Source: AV69 sp963742315 (GTDB lineage Bacteria > Verrucomicrobiota > Verrucomicrobiia > Chthoniobacterales > UBA10450). From it: DNA of 64,000 nucleotides. Location of the stretch: positions 124,001 through 188,000 of the forward strand of contig CAVULE010000010.1 of NCBI GenBank assembly GCA_963742315.1. The letters are read 5' to 3'. The notes beneath the pieces were generated by a model. That model was not told where the DNA came from. It made no database searches and saw nothing but the letters and a program-made list of their open reading frames with translations. The position numbers and the translations under genes were made by a program. Positions 54,137 through 62,882 of the stretch are shown here, piece after piece. The first letter of the stretch is position 1, and every line of letters starts with the position of its first letter.

Positions 54137-54772
54137 ATGAATCAAAGATTGCTGGCAGAGATCGGCCGGACGCAACGGCTCGAAATTGTAAATGCGCTCA
54201 AACGCAGCCGCGGATTATCGGTCAACGAATTGGTCGATCGCATGCGGATGAGTTACATGGGCATCAAACAGCATTGCCTCACCCTGCAGCGCGACGGTTA
54301 TCTCGATACCTGGCGCCGTCCGCAAAAAATGGGACGCCCGGAAATGGTTTATCGTTTGACCCGCCGCACGCAGGATCTTTTTCAGGCGGACAGTAATCGT
54401 TTCACGTTGGAATTGCTCGATTCGGTTCAGGGGATTTATGGGCCGAACGCGCCGGAAAAATTGCTCTACAATTTGTTTGAAAGGAAGTGCGCTAGCCTGA
54501 AAGAGAAGGTCAAAGGCGCGACGGTGGCGGAGCGGGCTAAATCGCTGGCGAAAATTCGCGATACAGAAGGTTATATGTCACAATTTACGATCGACGATGG
54601 CGGCCCGCAGATTCTGGAATGCCACACGCCGCTCCAGAATGTTCTCGATAAATATCCAATTATTGGCCGACTCGAGCAGGAAATGTTCGAACAGCTTCTC
54701 GGAACACGAGTGCGGCGGCAGGAAACGCGCAATTCCGGACTGTACGAGTGCGCGTTTTACTTTGACGCGTAA
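54137..54772 (+). CDS. Winged-helix transcriptional regulator (SufR/DeoR-like)
   Basis: 211 residues. N-terminal winged helix (about 8-75): QRLEIVNALKRSRGLSVNEL, VDRMRMSYMGIKQHCLTLQR and a wing DTWRRPQKMGRPEMVYRLT. The C-terminal half resembles the SufR/ArsR-like group and carries cysteines (ERKCAS, LECHTPLQ, YECAFYF) that could hold an Fe-S cluster, as in SufR, but the usual four-Cys spacing is not complete. No clear ribosome binding site; a small hairpin TGGCCGCCCAACGGCCA (54121-54137) ends at the start codon. Targets unknown; downstream are a family A repeat and glgE. Confidence 0.72.
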   Translation: MNQRLLAEIGRTQRLEIVNALKRSRGLSVNELVDRMRMSYMGIKQHCLTLQRDGYLDTWRRPQKMGRPEMVYRLTRRTQDLFQADSNRFTLELLDSVQGIYGPNAPEKLLYNLFERKCASLKEKVKGATVAERAKSLAKIRDTEGYMSQFTIDDGGPQILECHTPLQNVLDKYPIIGRLEQEMFEQLLGTRVRRQETRNSGLYECAFYFDA

Positions 54773-54830
54773 AGAAGTCACCCGTCGCAAGGACGAGTCG
54801 TTCGAGGATGCGTCCAGATCCCGCCGCGTT

Positions 54831-54939
54831 GTCATCCTGAACGAAGGGAAGGATCCCGCCGACATGCTACGGGTCACACATACTTTATCGCGTGATCATT
54901 AGATCTTTTGTGAGGTCCCTCGCTTGCGCTCGGGATGAC
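54831..54939. repeat. Dispersed palindromic repeat, family A, copy 4
   Basis: Ends GTCATCCTGAACGAAGG and GCTTGCGCTCGGGATGAC; the left arm has drifted from the other copies. In the gap between the regulator and glgE. Confidence 0.8.
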
Positions 54940-55011
54940 GGAGCTTGCTAGTTCGGGCGGCACAAACTAAGCCGACTTGCCTTTCGCTGAAATTCGTTTG
55001 ATGGAACGCCC

Positions 55012-57000
55012 ATGGTTCGGGCATTTCCGAGCGCGGTCATTGAAAATCTAGAGCCGCTGATCGATGGCGGTCGCTATCCGATCAAGCGGGTGACCGGTGA
55101 AGATCTGATGGTCGAAGCCGATATTTTCAAAGAGGGACACGACGTTGTCGCGGCCGCGCTGAAATGGCGAATGGTTGGCGGGAGCAGCTGGCACGAGACG
55201 CCGATGAAATTGATCGATAACGATCGCTGGCGTGGGACCTGCACTTTTTATGAAAATGCGATTTACGAGTATACGGTGGAGGCTTGGATTGACGCTTTTA
55301 CCGGCTGGCAGCACGAATTTTCCACCAAGTTTAAAGCCGGCGTAACTCCCTTGCGCAGTGAAGCGCTCGAAGGTGCGGCGTTGATCGAGGAAGCAGCAGG
55401 ACGCGCACACGATCCGCGTGACGCAAGCCGGCTCTGCGAAATCGCGGAGGCAGTACGAACGAAGGTGCCGGCAGAGGTCGATCAGCTGGTCCATTCTGGC
55501 GAGCTCGAGGTTTTGATGGCGACCTATCCGGATCGGAACGGTGCCACGCAATGGGCTCCGCCGCCGCGCGTGGTTGTTGACCGTCTGGAAGCGCGGACTG
55601 CGGCCTGGTACGAATTCTTTCCGCGTTCCGCCGAGGGTAGCGGCGAGCGCGGTTCCAAGCTGCGCGATTGTTTGCCCCGGATCGAGTACGCCAAAACAAT
55701 GGGATTTAATGTCATCTATTTCCCGCCAATCCATCCCATCGGTACCACTAACCGCAAAGGACGAAACAATTCTGTTATCTCTCAACCTGATGATCCCGGC
55801 GTGCCTTATGCCATTGGCAACCGATATCTTGGTTTGCCGAACGGTGGCGGGCATAAGGACATTGATCCCGCCCTCGGGACCCTGGAGGATTTCGCCTGGC
55901 TGGAAGAGGAAGTTCGAAAACGTGGACTGGAAATTGCGCTCGATTTCGCAATCAACTGCTCTCCGGATCACCCTTACGTGGTGGAACATCCGGAATGGTT
56001 TTATGAGCGACCTGACGGCACCATCAAGTTCGCCGAAAATCCGCCGAAGAAATACGAGGACATTTATCCGCTGAATTTTCGCTGCCAGAACTGGCCGGAG
56101 CTATGGGCGGAAATGAAGAGCATCATTTTGTTTTGGGTCGACCGCGGCGTCCGCATTTTCCGGGTGGACAATCCACACACCAAGCCGGTGCCGTTCTGGG
56201 AGTATTTGATTTCAGGGGTCCGCGAGGAATTTCCCGACACGATTTTCCTATCGGAAGCCTTTACTCGACCAAAGATAATGAAGGTGCTGGCCAAGGCCGG
56301 CTTTAACCAGAGTTATACCTATTTCACCTGGCGTAATCAGAAACAGGAACTGATCGATTACTTCTCCGAACTTACCCAGACGCAGATGCGCGAGTATTTC
56401 CGAGGCAATCTTTGGCCGAACACGCCCGACATCTTGCCGCCGACTTTGCAAAGTGGCGGTCGTCCGGCGTTTATGATTCGTGCGGTCTTAGCTGCCACGT
56501 TGTCCAGCGTCTACGGGATTTACAGCGGATTCGAGCTCTGCGAAAACGCCGCTTTGCCCGGGCGCGAAGAATACCTCGATTCGGAAAAGTATCAGTTTAA
56601 GGAGCGCGATTGGGACGCGCCCGGCAATATCAAAGAGTTTATCGCGCGCTTGAACACCATCCGGCGCCAGAATCGGGCGCTGCAATTCTACGATAATCTG
56701 CGTTTCTACAACGCAGACAACGGAGCGATCCTGTTTTATGGCAAAACGACACCGGCGCGAGAGAACGTCGTTTTCGTGGTGGTGAATCTCGATCCTTATC
56801 GCCGGCAAAACTCGATGATCGATGTGCCAATCGAATTATTCGGTCAAAACGAAGGGGAGCCATACCAAGTGCACGATTTGCTCGATGATTCGCGTTATAC
56901 CTGGTACGGGCGGCGCAATTACGTCGAGCTCGATCCAGCAACCCGTCCAGCCCATATCTTCCGTTTGCGCCGTTTTGACGGGGCGCTGGTTGCGCGCTAG
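55012..57000 (+). CDS. glgE: Alpha-1,4-glucan:maltose-1-phosphate maltosyltransferase
   Basis: 662 residues. Extends alpha-glucan with maltose units from maltose-1-phosphate, the last step of the trehalose-to-glycogen pathway. The N-terminal domain (PIKRVTGEDLMVEADIFKEG) is the GlgE type. In the GH13 barrel: FNVIYFPPIHPIGTTNRKGR, DFAINCSPDHPYVVEHPEWF, the nucleophile Asp in GVRIFRVDNPHTKPVPFWEY and the acid Glu in DTIFLSEAFTRP. Length fits the family. treS, pep2 and glgB are not in the window. It is preceded by a family A repeat. Confidence 0.95.
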   Translation: MVRAFPSAVIENLEPLIDGGRYPIKRVTGEDLMVEADIFKEGHDVVAAALKWRMVGGSSWHETPMKLIDNDRWRGTCTFYENAIYEYTVEAWIDAFTGWQHEFSTKFKAGVTPLRSEALEGAALIEEAAGRAHDPRDASRLCEIAEAVRTKVPAEVDQLVHSGELEVLMATYPDRNGATQWAPPPRVVVDRLEARTAAWYEFFPRSAEGSGERGSKLRDCLPRIEYAKTMGFNVIYFPPIHPIGTTNRKGRNNSVISQPDDPGVPYAIGNRYLGLPNGGGHKDIDPALGTLEDFAWLEEEVRKRGLEIALDFAINCSPDHPYVVEHPEWFYERPDGTIKFAENPPKKYEDIYPLNFRCQNWPELWAEMKSIILFWVDRGVRIFRVDNPHTKPVPFWEYLISGVREEFPDTIFLSEAFTRPKIMKVLAKAGFNQSYTYFTWRNQKQELIDYFSELTQTQMREYFRGNLWPNTPDILPPTLQSGGRPAFMIRAVLAATLSSVYGIYSGFELCENAALPGREEYLDSEKYQFKERDWDAPGNIKEFIARLNTIRRQNRALQFYDNLRFYNADNGAILFYGKTTPARENVVFVVVNLDPYRRQNSMIDVPIELFGQNEGEPYQVHDLLDDSRYTWYGRRNYVELDPATRPAHIFRLRRFDGALVAR

Positions 57001-57032
57001 CGCTCGTCGCTTATCGTAGCGGCTGTCTGGGC

Positions 57033-57803
57033 ATGAAAAAACTCTTGTGGCTGTTTCTCGCGCCGGCCAGCGCCTCGTCACTTCTAGCACAAACTCCCGC
57101 GCCGCTCGCTCCTGTGGTGCCCCGCGCAACAACCACCATGTTACACGCGATGTCACAGGCCGGGCCGGTAATGGTGGTGCTCCTGATCCTGTCGATCATT
57201 TCGGTCATGCTGGTCATCGTTTACTTCCTGAGCATTCGACGCGGCGCGGTTGTTTCGCATGGATTTATGGCCACCGCCGATGCGCTGCTGCGGAAACGCG
57301 ATTATCTCGGCCTGCTCGCTGTTTCCAATCGTCACGGCGAAGCCATCGCCCGCGTCGTCCAGCAAGTTCTCGATTTCACCACCAAAAATCCGAATGCCGA
57401 CTTCGAGCAAATCCGTGAAATTGCCCAGACGGAAGGGACCCGCGTCGCTTCCAATTTGAATAACCGCGTAACTTATCTCGCCGATATCGGAATGATTGCG
57501 CCATTGCTTGGCCTGCTTGGGACGGTGATCGGAATTATTCGCTCTTTCGGCGCGCTCGGCGCGGATGTTGGCAGTCAGCGTTACATGCAGCTTTCCCATG
57601 GCATCAGCGAAGCGCTTTTTAATACTGCGGCCGGATTGGCCATCGGTATTCCGGCGATGATTTTTTACGCCTTCTTCCGCGGGCGCTCGCAACGTTTAAT
57701 TTCGGAATTGGAATCCGCAGTTACCCACATCCTCGCCCTTCTCTCCTTGCAATTTGCTCGACGCTCCGAGCGTACCCCGGCGCTGCTCGAGTCCGAGTTT
57801 TAA
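57033..57803 (+). CDS. exbB: MotA/TolQ/ExbB proton-channel protein
   Basis: 256 residues. Proton channel subunit of an ExbB-ExbD or TolQ-TolR motor. N-terminal signal-like segment (MKKLLWLFLAPASASSLLAQ) before the first channel helix (MVVLLILSIISVMLVIVYFL), as in ExbB proteins with a periplasmic extension. The signature ADIGMIAPLLGLLGTVIGII and GISEALFNTAAGLAIGIPAM form the pore helices. First gene of a three-gene operon with exbD (14 bases on) and a TPR protein. It could energise the receptors at 6-16 kb, or serve a Tol-like role; no tonB or tolA is in the window. Confidence 0.9.
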   Translation: MKKLLWLFLAPASASSLLAQTPAPLAPVVPRATTTMLHAMSQAGPVMVVLLILSIISVMLVIVYFLSIRRGAVVSHGFMATADALLRKRDYLGLLAVSNRHGEAIARVVQQVLDFTTKNPNADFEQIREIAQTEGTRVASNLNNRVTYLADIGMIAPLLGLLGTVIGIIRSFGALGADVGSQRYMQLSHGISEALFNTAAGLAIGIPAMIFYAFFRGRSQRLISELESAVTHILALLSLQFARRSERTPALLESEF

Positions 57804-57817
57804 TTGCTCTTGGTCCG

Positions 57818-58225
57818 ATGAATCTCCGCAGCCGCGCGCCGTTGCAGCATCCGGGAATCCAGCTCGCTCCGTTGGTCGACGTCTTAATGCTGCTGCTGAT
57901 TTTCTTTTTGCTGACCTGGAGCGCCGCGCGCAACGAAAACGAGCTGGATGTCAAAGTCCCGAAAGCATCGGCCGCAAAGGAGAAACTGGCGCCACCGGGC
58001 GATGTAGTCGTGAATGTGAAGACCGATGGAAGCGTGATCGTCAATCGACGGACGATGACGGGCTCGGAGTTGGGCGATCTGTTGCAAAACCTGGCGAAAT
58101 TATATCCGGACCAGGCAGTTGTTATTCGCGGTGATGAAGGCGGCGCTTATAAGAATGTGGTTAATGTGCTCAACATTTGCAGCGAAGCCGGAATCACCAA
58201 CGTCGCCTTCGCCACTGCGAAATGA
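57818..58225 (+). CDS. exbD: ExbD/TolR biopolymer transport protein
   Basis: 135 residues: short cytoplasmic start, one membrane helix LAPLVDVLMLLLIFFLLTWS carrying the conserved proton-path Asp, then a periplasmic domain with VVNVKTDGSVIVNRRTMTGS and the C-terminal ACNICSEAGITNVAFAT-like end (VLNICSEAGITNVAF). Works with ExbB as rotor partner. Its TGA overlaps the ATG of the TPR gene (ATGA at 58222-58225), so translation is coupled. Confidence 0.92.
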   Translation: MNLRSRAPLQHPGIQLAPLVDVLMLLLIFFLLTWSAARNENELDVKVPKASAAKEKLAPPGDVVVNVKTDGSVIVNRRTMTGSELGDLLQNLAKLYPDQAVVIRGDEGGAYKNVVNVLNICSEAGITNVAFATAK

Positions 58226-60642
58226 AATTGTTCCGGCGCGCGGCCGGTTTCGTCTTGGCGGGGCTATTAATTAGTGGCGCCGCCCTGGCGCAAGAAGTTC
58301 GTCGCGCTCAGCCTTTTAACGAACCGCCGGTTCCGCGTGCCCTGCCGGTCGATGAAGGGCCCCCGCCGCTCGAAGACAGACCATCGACGCCTGAGCAACC
58401 GAATGACAAACGGCAGCTCGAGTACGCCAACGCGCTTTTCGCCCGTAAGATGTACGACCTGGCGATTCCTGAGTACGAAAAGTATTTGAATGATTACGGC
58501 GGAGCCTCCGGCCGCGGCAATGCCTATTTTGGATTAGGCGAAAGCTATCGCTTACTCGGGAAGAATGGTTCCGCTCGCACCAACTTTCAAAAAGTGCTCG
58601 ACGATTTTGGGGACAGCGAATTTGCCGGTCCAGCAGCTTATGCCCTCGCCGTTCTTGCTTTCTCGCAAAAGGATTTCACTGCCGCACAACCGCTCTTTCA
58701 CAAAGCAGCCGCAAAATCGAAGGACGCCTCGGTTGCGTTATCGGCCAAATATTTTGAAGCGCGATGCCTCGAAAGCACCAAACGCGCGGATGACGCCCTT
58801 ACTCTTTACCTGCAGGTGGCCGAGGCGAAAAGTCAATACCGCGAAGATGCCCGCACCACTGCCGGCGCGATGTTACTCGCGCGGGGTCGGCGAACTGATG
58901 CCCTCAAGCAATACGAAGCGCTGGCCAGCGAAGCAGAAAAGCCGGCTGCGAGAGCCGAATCAGCCGTTCGTGCAGGTTTGATTGCGCTCGACCTTTCCGT
59001 CGCCGATCGGGCCAAGATCGACAGTGCCATGGCGGAAAAAGCGCGCTCTCTCTTGCAAAAGGGACGCGTTGCCTCTGATTCCGGAAAGTGGAAAGGTGTT
59101 GCCCAAGCAGGTCTGCTTCGTCTCGAATATCAAACCGGACAATTCGCCCAAGTAGTTTCAGATTACAAAAAATCGGCCGAGCAATTGCCGGACGAAGCGA
59201 AACCGGAAGCAATGCTTCTTGTCGGCAACGCCCAAAGACAACTTGGCCACACCCAGGAAGCGGAAGGAATTTATCGCGAGATCATCGAGAAATTTCCCAG
59301 CCGGGAAGAAGCGAAGGACGCGCGCTATCAACGCCTGATCAATATTTATAATTCGGACCCGAACGCGGTCATCGCGGAAGTCGATGAATTTCTCAAAACC
59401 AGTCCGTCGGGCGAGCGGGCCGACCAGGCGAAATTGTTAAAAGCGGAAGCGCTTTATAAGCAGCAGCGCTTTGCTGATGCCGCGCCGGTCTACGAAGAAC
59501 TTCGTGCCTCCGAGTTAACGCCGAAGTTGCGAGCGGAAGCGGCCTATAAACTAGGCTGGTGCCATATTCAGCTTAAAGATGTGGCCCGGAGCATTGAGGC
59601 GTTAAGCTATTTTCTTAAGACGTTTCCCGATCATCCGCAAGCGCCCAGCGTTCTCAGCCAGCGCGCACTCGCCTTTCAACAAAGCCAGAATGCCGATGCC
59701 GCCATCGGCGATTTGAATTTTCTGGTCAAGAATTACCCGGCAGCAAAGGAGCGCGAGGCCGCGATTCAGCAAAAGGCGCTGCTGCTGGGCGAGCTAAATC
59801 GTGAGCCGGAAATGGCGCAGACTTTCCAGCAATTACTCAAGGAGTATCCGAAAAGTAGCGCGGTAGCGCAGGCGAACTATTACATCGGAAAGGCTGCATT
59901 CGATGGCAAAGATTACAAACGCGCAATTACTTCTCTCGACGCGGCGCGCCGGTTAGATAGGGAGCAATACTACAATCTTGCCACTCTACGCATTATTTTA
60001 GCTCACTACTATTTGCGCGATCGCAAAGCGACAATAACGGAAGTAGATGGGTTTCTCGCCGCTAGCGGCAACGCCAATGTTCCTGCTGAAGTCTTAGAGT
60101 GGCTCGGGATCGAATATTACAACGATAAGAATTACTTGATGGCGGAAAAGTACCTTGGCGTGCTTGCTCGGACCGAAAATCCTGCGGGCATCAAACCCGA
60201 TTTCTGGTTTTATCTCGGCGACGTCGCCGGGAAATTGAAGCATTACGACGAAGCAGAAAATGCTTACTCACATTATTTGCAAAACTCGACCGACGCTGCC
60301 GGGAAGGCAAAAGTGTTGCTGGCGCTCGGCGCGACGAAAATCGCCGCTCATAAACCCGATGATGCCGAAAAAATCGCGTCTGAGATCATGACTTTGCAGC
60401 CGGAAGGCAAGGTCAATGCCGAAGCACGGCTGCTGGAGGGCGATGTTCAGTTCGAACGGCAGCGATTTGAAGACGCGGGCAAAGCTTATGCCGGGGTCGC
60501 GCTGCTTTATGATGACCCTGCCATCACTCCTCGCGCACTCAACAAAGCGGCGGATGCCTATCGTCGTGCCGGAAAAACAGAAGAAGCAGATCACGTCGCC
60601 AAACAATTGCGCGACCGCTACCCCAACTATGCCGGTGGCTGA
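58222..60642 (+). CDS. Periplasmic TPR-repeat protein
   Basis: 806 residues from 58222, which overlaps the exbD stop as ATGA and gives a clean signal peptide (KLFRRAAGFVLAGLLISGAA). A Pro-rich stretch follows (NEPPVPRALPVDEGPPPLED), then TPRs almost to the end (for example NALFARKMYDLAIPEYEKYL, AYFGLGESYRLLGKNGSART and NYYIGKAAFDGKDYKRAITS). It resembles long YbgF/BamD-style TPR scaffolds encoded next to Tol or Exb motors. A periplasmic scaffold linking the motor to cargo or outer-membrane parts is inference. The exact repeat number would need a profile search; I count well over ten. Confidence 0.85.
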   Translation: MKLFRRAAGFVLAGLLISGAALAQEVRRAQPFNEPPVPRALPVDEGPPPLEDRPSTPEQPNDKRQLEYANALFARKMYDLAIPEYEKYLNDYGGASGRGNAYFGLGESYRLLGKNGSARTNFQKVLDDFGDSEFAGPAAYALAVLAFSQKDFTAAQPLFHKAAAKSKDASVALSAKYFEARCLESTKRADDALTLYLQVAEAKSQYREDARTTAGAMLLARGRRTDALKQYEALASEAEKPAARAESAVRAGLIALDLSVADRAKIDSAMAEKARSLLQKGRVASDSGKWKGVAQAGLLRLEYQTGQFAQVVSDYKKSAEQLPDEAKPEAMLLVGNAQRQLGHTQEAEGIYREIIEKFPSREEAKDARYQRLINIYNSDPNAVIAEVDEFLKTSPSGERADQAKLLKAEALYKQQRFADAAPVYEELRASELTPKLRAEAAYKLGWCHIQLKDVARSIEALSYFLKTFPDHPQAPSVLSQRALAFQQSQNADAAIGDLNFLVKNYPAAKEREAAIQQKALLLGELNREPEMAQTFQQLLKEYPKSSAVAQANYYIGKAAFDGKDYKRAITSLDAARRLDREQYYNLATLRIILAHYYLRDRKATITEVDGFLAASGNANVPAEVLEWLGIEYYNDKNYLMAEKYLGVLARTENPAGIKPDFWFYLGDVAGKLKHYDEAENAYSHYLQNSTDAAGKAKVLLALGATKIAAHKPDDAEKIASEIMTLQPEGKVNAEARLLEGDVQFERQRFEDAGKAYAGVALLYDDPAITPRALNKAADAYRRAGKTEEADHVAKQLRDRYPNYAGG

Positions 60643-60717
60643 ACTACGGGGCAACAGGGTCGTGGCCGCCTTGTACCTACATTTTCACTTACACGACAGA
60701 CACTGCCTACTGATTCC

Positions 60718-60820
60718 CAAAAGCGCCAGAGGGCTGGCGCACTCCAAGACGCTTCCCGAATTGAAAAAGGTCTCGAACATGCGTTAGCTTTTGGAGTGCG
60801 GCAGTCTTCTGCCGCTTTTC
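60718..60820. repeat. Dispersed nested palindrome, family B, copy 2
   Basis: Left arm AAAAGCGCCAGAGGGCTGGC with ...GCACTCCAA, right arm TTGGAGTGCGGCAGTCTTCT with ...GCCGCTTTT. Each arm forms its own hairpin, and the left hairpin has compensatory changes relative to copy 1 (GCGGCAG/CTGCCGC becomes GCGCCAG/CTGGCGC). It lies between the TPR gene and the truncated imuB. Confidence 0.85.
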
Positions 60821-60867
60821 ACAGCGGCCCCTGTGATTAGTCGAGCGCCAACGACGAACTACTAAGA

Positions 60868-61395
60868 CTAAAGTGCTTCCACGGCCACCGTTTCGATTGG
60901 GAGCGGCGCAAGAAATTTCTTCGCTTCTTTAATTTCGAGCACCGGCTCGGCACGATGGGCCGCGAGAAAACTTGCGTCCGGGTTTTGGGCGATTCCAGCG
61001 CGGGCTACCAGATCACAGTGCGCAAGCAAATCGATCACGTTTTGCAGTTTTTCACTGAGACGAATTGGTTGCATGAATTGGACGGTACAGACGCCGGGAG
61101 CAGTCGCTTCCACGAAAGGCGAGAGCATGAAGGCGTGATGCAGTAAAATGTCACTGAGTTGTCGTTCGCAATCGCGCGCACGTGCTTTGATGACCAAGTG
61201 AAGGCAGCGGGCCAGGGCCTGGCTCGGGGTCATCCCGGCGCGAACGCCTTCGTTTTCGGCGGCTTCGTTTAATTGCAGGATCGCCGCCTTTGTCGCAGTG
61301 GCATCGAGGACAGCTAGCGGTTGCTCACGCAATTTCGGTTGATGACGCGCAATTGCTTGCAGATAAAAATTCGGGAGCAAAATAGTGGCGAACAT
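60868..61395 (-). CDS. imuB: ImuB-like Y-family polymerase relative, truncated
   Basis: 175 residues where ImuB normally has 400-500. It begins as the family does (ATILLPNFYLQAIARHQPKL, REQPLAVLDATATKAAILQL, EGVRAGMTPSQALARC) and stops after LAPLPIETVAVEAL, just where the palm would lead into the little finger and the C-terminal region that contacts DnaE2 and the clamp. Three stop codons follow within a few triplets, then repeat family B. ImuB is the non-catalytic adaptor of the mutagenic polymerase; without its C-terminus it probably cannot work. It sits 1 base after imuA. A remnant or a shortened adaptor are both possible. Confidence 0.72.
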   Translation of the reverse strand: MFATILLPNFYLQAIARHQPKLREQPLAVLDATATKAAILQLNEAAENEGVRAGMTPSQALARCLHLVIKARARDCERQLSDILLHHAFMLSPFVEATAPGVCTVQFMQPIRLSEKLQNVIDLLAHCDLVARAGIAQNPDASFLAAHRAEPVLEIKEAKKFLAPLPIETVAVEAL

Positions 61396-61396
61396 T

Positions 61397-62047
61397 TTAT
61401 CCCAACGCTGAGGCGATTGTTTTTGCCCGCCGGACCTTGAAATGCAATTGCGCGCCCGGATTGTCTCGCGATAAATCGGGAAGCGTCCATCGGTTTTCCA
61501 GCACGATTTTAGTGCGAGCGCTCGCCACCATGTTGTGGCGACTCAATACCACAAATGCGGTCGGCGCTGGCTCGACCAATCGTTGCAAGCGGTACCAGCT
61601 CGTCGCTGGAATGCGGCGCAATTCTTCCACCGTATTCAACACCAGATCGAGGACGACAAGGGGGAAATTTCCGTCGCGCAAAAGAAAATCGGCGGCCTTG
61701 ATCGCTTCGGTCGCTTTTTCGCAACGGACCCAAAGCAAGTGTTGCAAGGTGGCGGCATCGACGGATTGGACATCGAACGAATCGCGTCCATCAATGAGCG
61801 CAAGAAAAAATCGATCGCGTTGTGCGATTTGCAGTAAATTGTGAATGAGCAGAGCCGAGCCAGCGCTCGTATTAGGGCTGATGATTTCGGTGATGGCGCC
61901 TTTCCCGAGACCGCCATCGCTCGCTCGACCGAGAAGGGGAATACTAATTTGTCCGCCGGCATGAGCGGGTGGATGCTGAAAGCGTTCCGCCAAAAGATTG
62001 CGCAGATCGATAATTTGCCGGCTCGCTGCCATTCCCAACGATGGCAT
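61397..62047 (-). CDS. imuA: ImuA-like RecA-related protein of the SOS mutagenesis cassette
   Basis: 216 residues. ImuA works with ImuB and DnaE2 in error-prone repair. Features: GLGKGAITEIISPNTSAGSA, a P-loop position where the canonical GKT is absent, then ALLIHNLLQIAQ, RFFLALIDGRDSFDVQS, FPLVVLDLVLN and TAFVVLSRHNMVASARTKIV, matching the RecA-like core of the family. Its operator (62060-62073) lies 13 bases before the chosen ATG at 62047. The gene is directly followed by imuB. Confidence 0.75.
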   Translation of the reverse strand: MPSLGMAASRQIIDLRNLLAERFQHPPAHAGGQISIPLLGRASDGGLGKGAITEIISPNTSAGSALLIHNLLQIAQRDRFFLALIDGRDSFDVQSVDAATLQHLLWVRCEKATEAIKAADFLLRDGNFPLVVLDLVLNTVEELRRIPATSWYRLQRLVEPAPTAFVVLSRHNMVASARTKIVLENRWTLPDLSRDNPGAQLHFKVRRAKTIASALG

Positions 62048-62059
62048 AACAGAAGAATA

Positions 62060-62073
62060 TGTTCAAGTGAACA
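62060..62073 (-). promoter_or_regulatory. SOS box (LexA operator) of imuA-imuB
   Basis: TGTTCAAGTGAACA, a perfect palindromic half-site pair around AAGT, 13 bases upstream of imuA. It fits the TGTTC-N4-GAACA motif I recall for verrucomicrobial LexA. Confidence 0.85.
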
Positions 62074-62097
62074 TAATAATGAAGAAACACAGACGTT

Positions 62098-62178
62098 CCA
62101 GTCTGTGCGCCCAACGGAGTTTTACTCGGCTGCAATACCGAAGTCAGCGGGTTTGGAAACCCGCTGGGCGCACAGGCC
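62098..62178. repeat. Nested palindrome between lexA and imuA
   Basis: Outer arms CTGTGCGCCCA (62103-62113) / TGGGCGCACAG (62165-62175) with an inner hairpin CAGCGGGTTTGGAAACCCGCTG. Same two-level layout as the other repeats here. It separates lexA from the imuA operator. Confidence 0.75.
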
Positions 62179-62192
62179 AGAGGCCCGTGTTC

Positions 62193-62864
62193 CTAGTGTC
62201 CTTTGGCGTGTTTAGCGGATGATGCCTGCTGTCTGGTTCCGCCGTTGGGCTGTCGTCGGATCAGCGACACCATTACGCCTTGAATTCGCAGATCATGGGC
62301 TGGGCGCTGGTCGGGATAGCGCGGGTTTTCCGCCCGCAAATAAGGCCGTCCGTGTTCGATGACAAAGCGTTTCAGCGTCGTCTCGCCATCGATCAGGGCC
62401 GCCACGATGTCGCCATTTCGTGCTTCCTTGCGATCGTCCAGAATTACGACGTCGTCGTCGAGAATGTGGGCATTCACCATTGAATCGCCCCGCACTTTCA
62501 GTGCAAACATCCGCGCATTCCTGGAGGCATTAGCCGAACGAGCATCGAGCGAAACGTGGCCCAACACAGTTTGCTCGGTCAATGTTGCCATGCCGGCCGG
62601 GATCTGTCCGTAAATCGGTATATCGGTGATCCGGACTTTTTGCACCGGGGTGACGAGAGCACGCGCTTTGCGGGCGTGACGATCGAGAAAACCTTTGCGC
62701 TCGAGGGTGGAAAGGTATTGCATGACCGACGTCTGGCTGGCGAAGCCAAAATGATTTTGGATTTCGCGTGTACTGGGGGTGATGCCTTTCTCGCGTTGCT
62801 CACTCTGAATAAAATCAAGCACACTTCGTTGGCGGTCGGTCAGCATTCTCAACGAATGATGCAA
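62193..62864 (-). CDS. lexA: SOS repressor LexA
   Basis: 223 residues. N-terminal winged helix (LTDRQRSVLDFIQSEQREKG, ITPSTREIQNHFGFASQTSV) and C-terminal S24 protease domain with IYGQIPAGMATL around the expected Ala-Gly cleavage site, the catalytic Ser in VRGDSMVNAHILDDD and the catalytic Lys in GETTLKRFVIEHG. Self-cleavage on RecA filaments should derepress its targets. An operator-like palindrome lies 19 bases upstream of the ATG at 62864, so it is probably autoregulated. The C-terminal 20 residues (GGTRQQASSAKHAKGH) are a short extension. A nested palindrome follows. Confidence 0.95.
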   Translation of the reverse strand: MHHSLRMLTDRQRSVLDFIQSEQREKGITPSTREIQNHFGFASQTSVMQYLSTLERKGFLDRHARKARALVTPVQKVRITDIPIYGQIPAGMATLTEQTVLGHVSLDARSANASRNARMFALKVRGDSMVNAHILDDDVVILDDRKEARNGDIVAALIDGETTLKRFVIEHGRPYLRAENPRYPDQRPAHDLRIQGVMVSLIRRQPNGGTRQQASSAKHAKGH

Positions 62865-62882
62865 CGCATTGAATCGGGCGCA

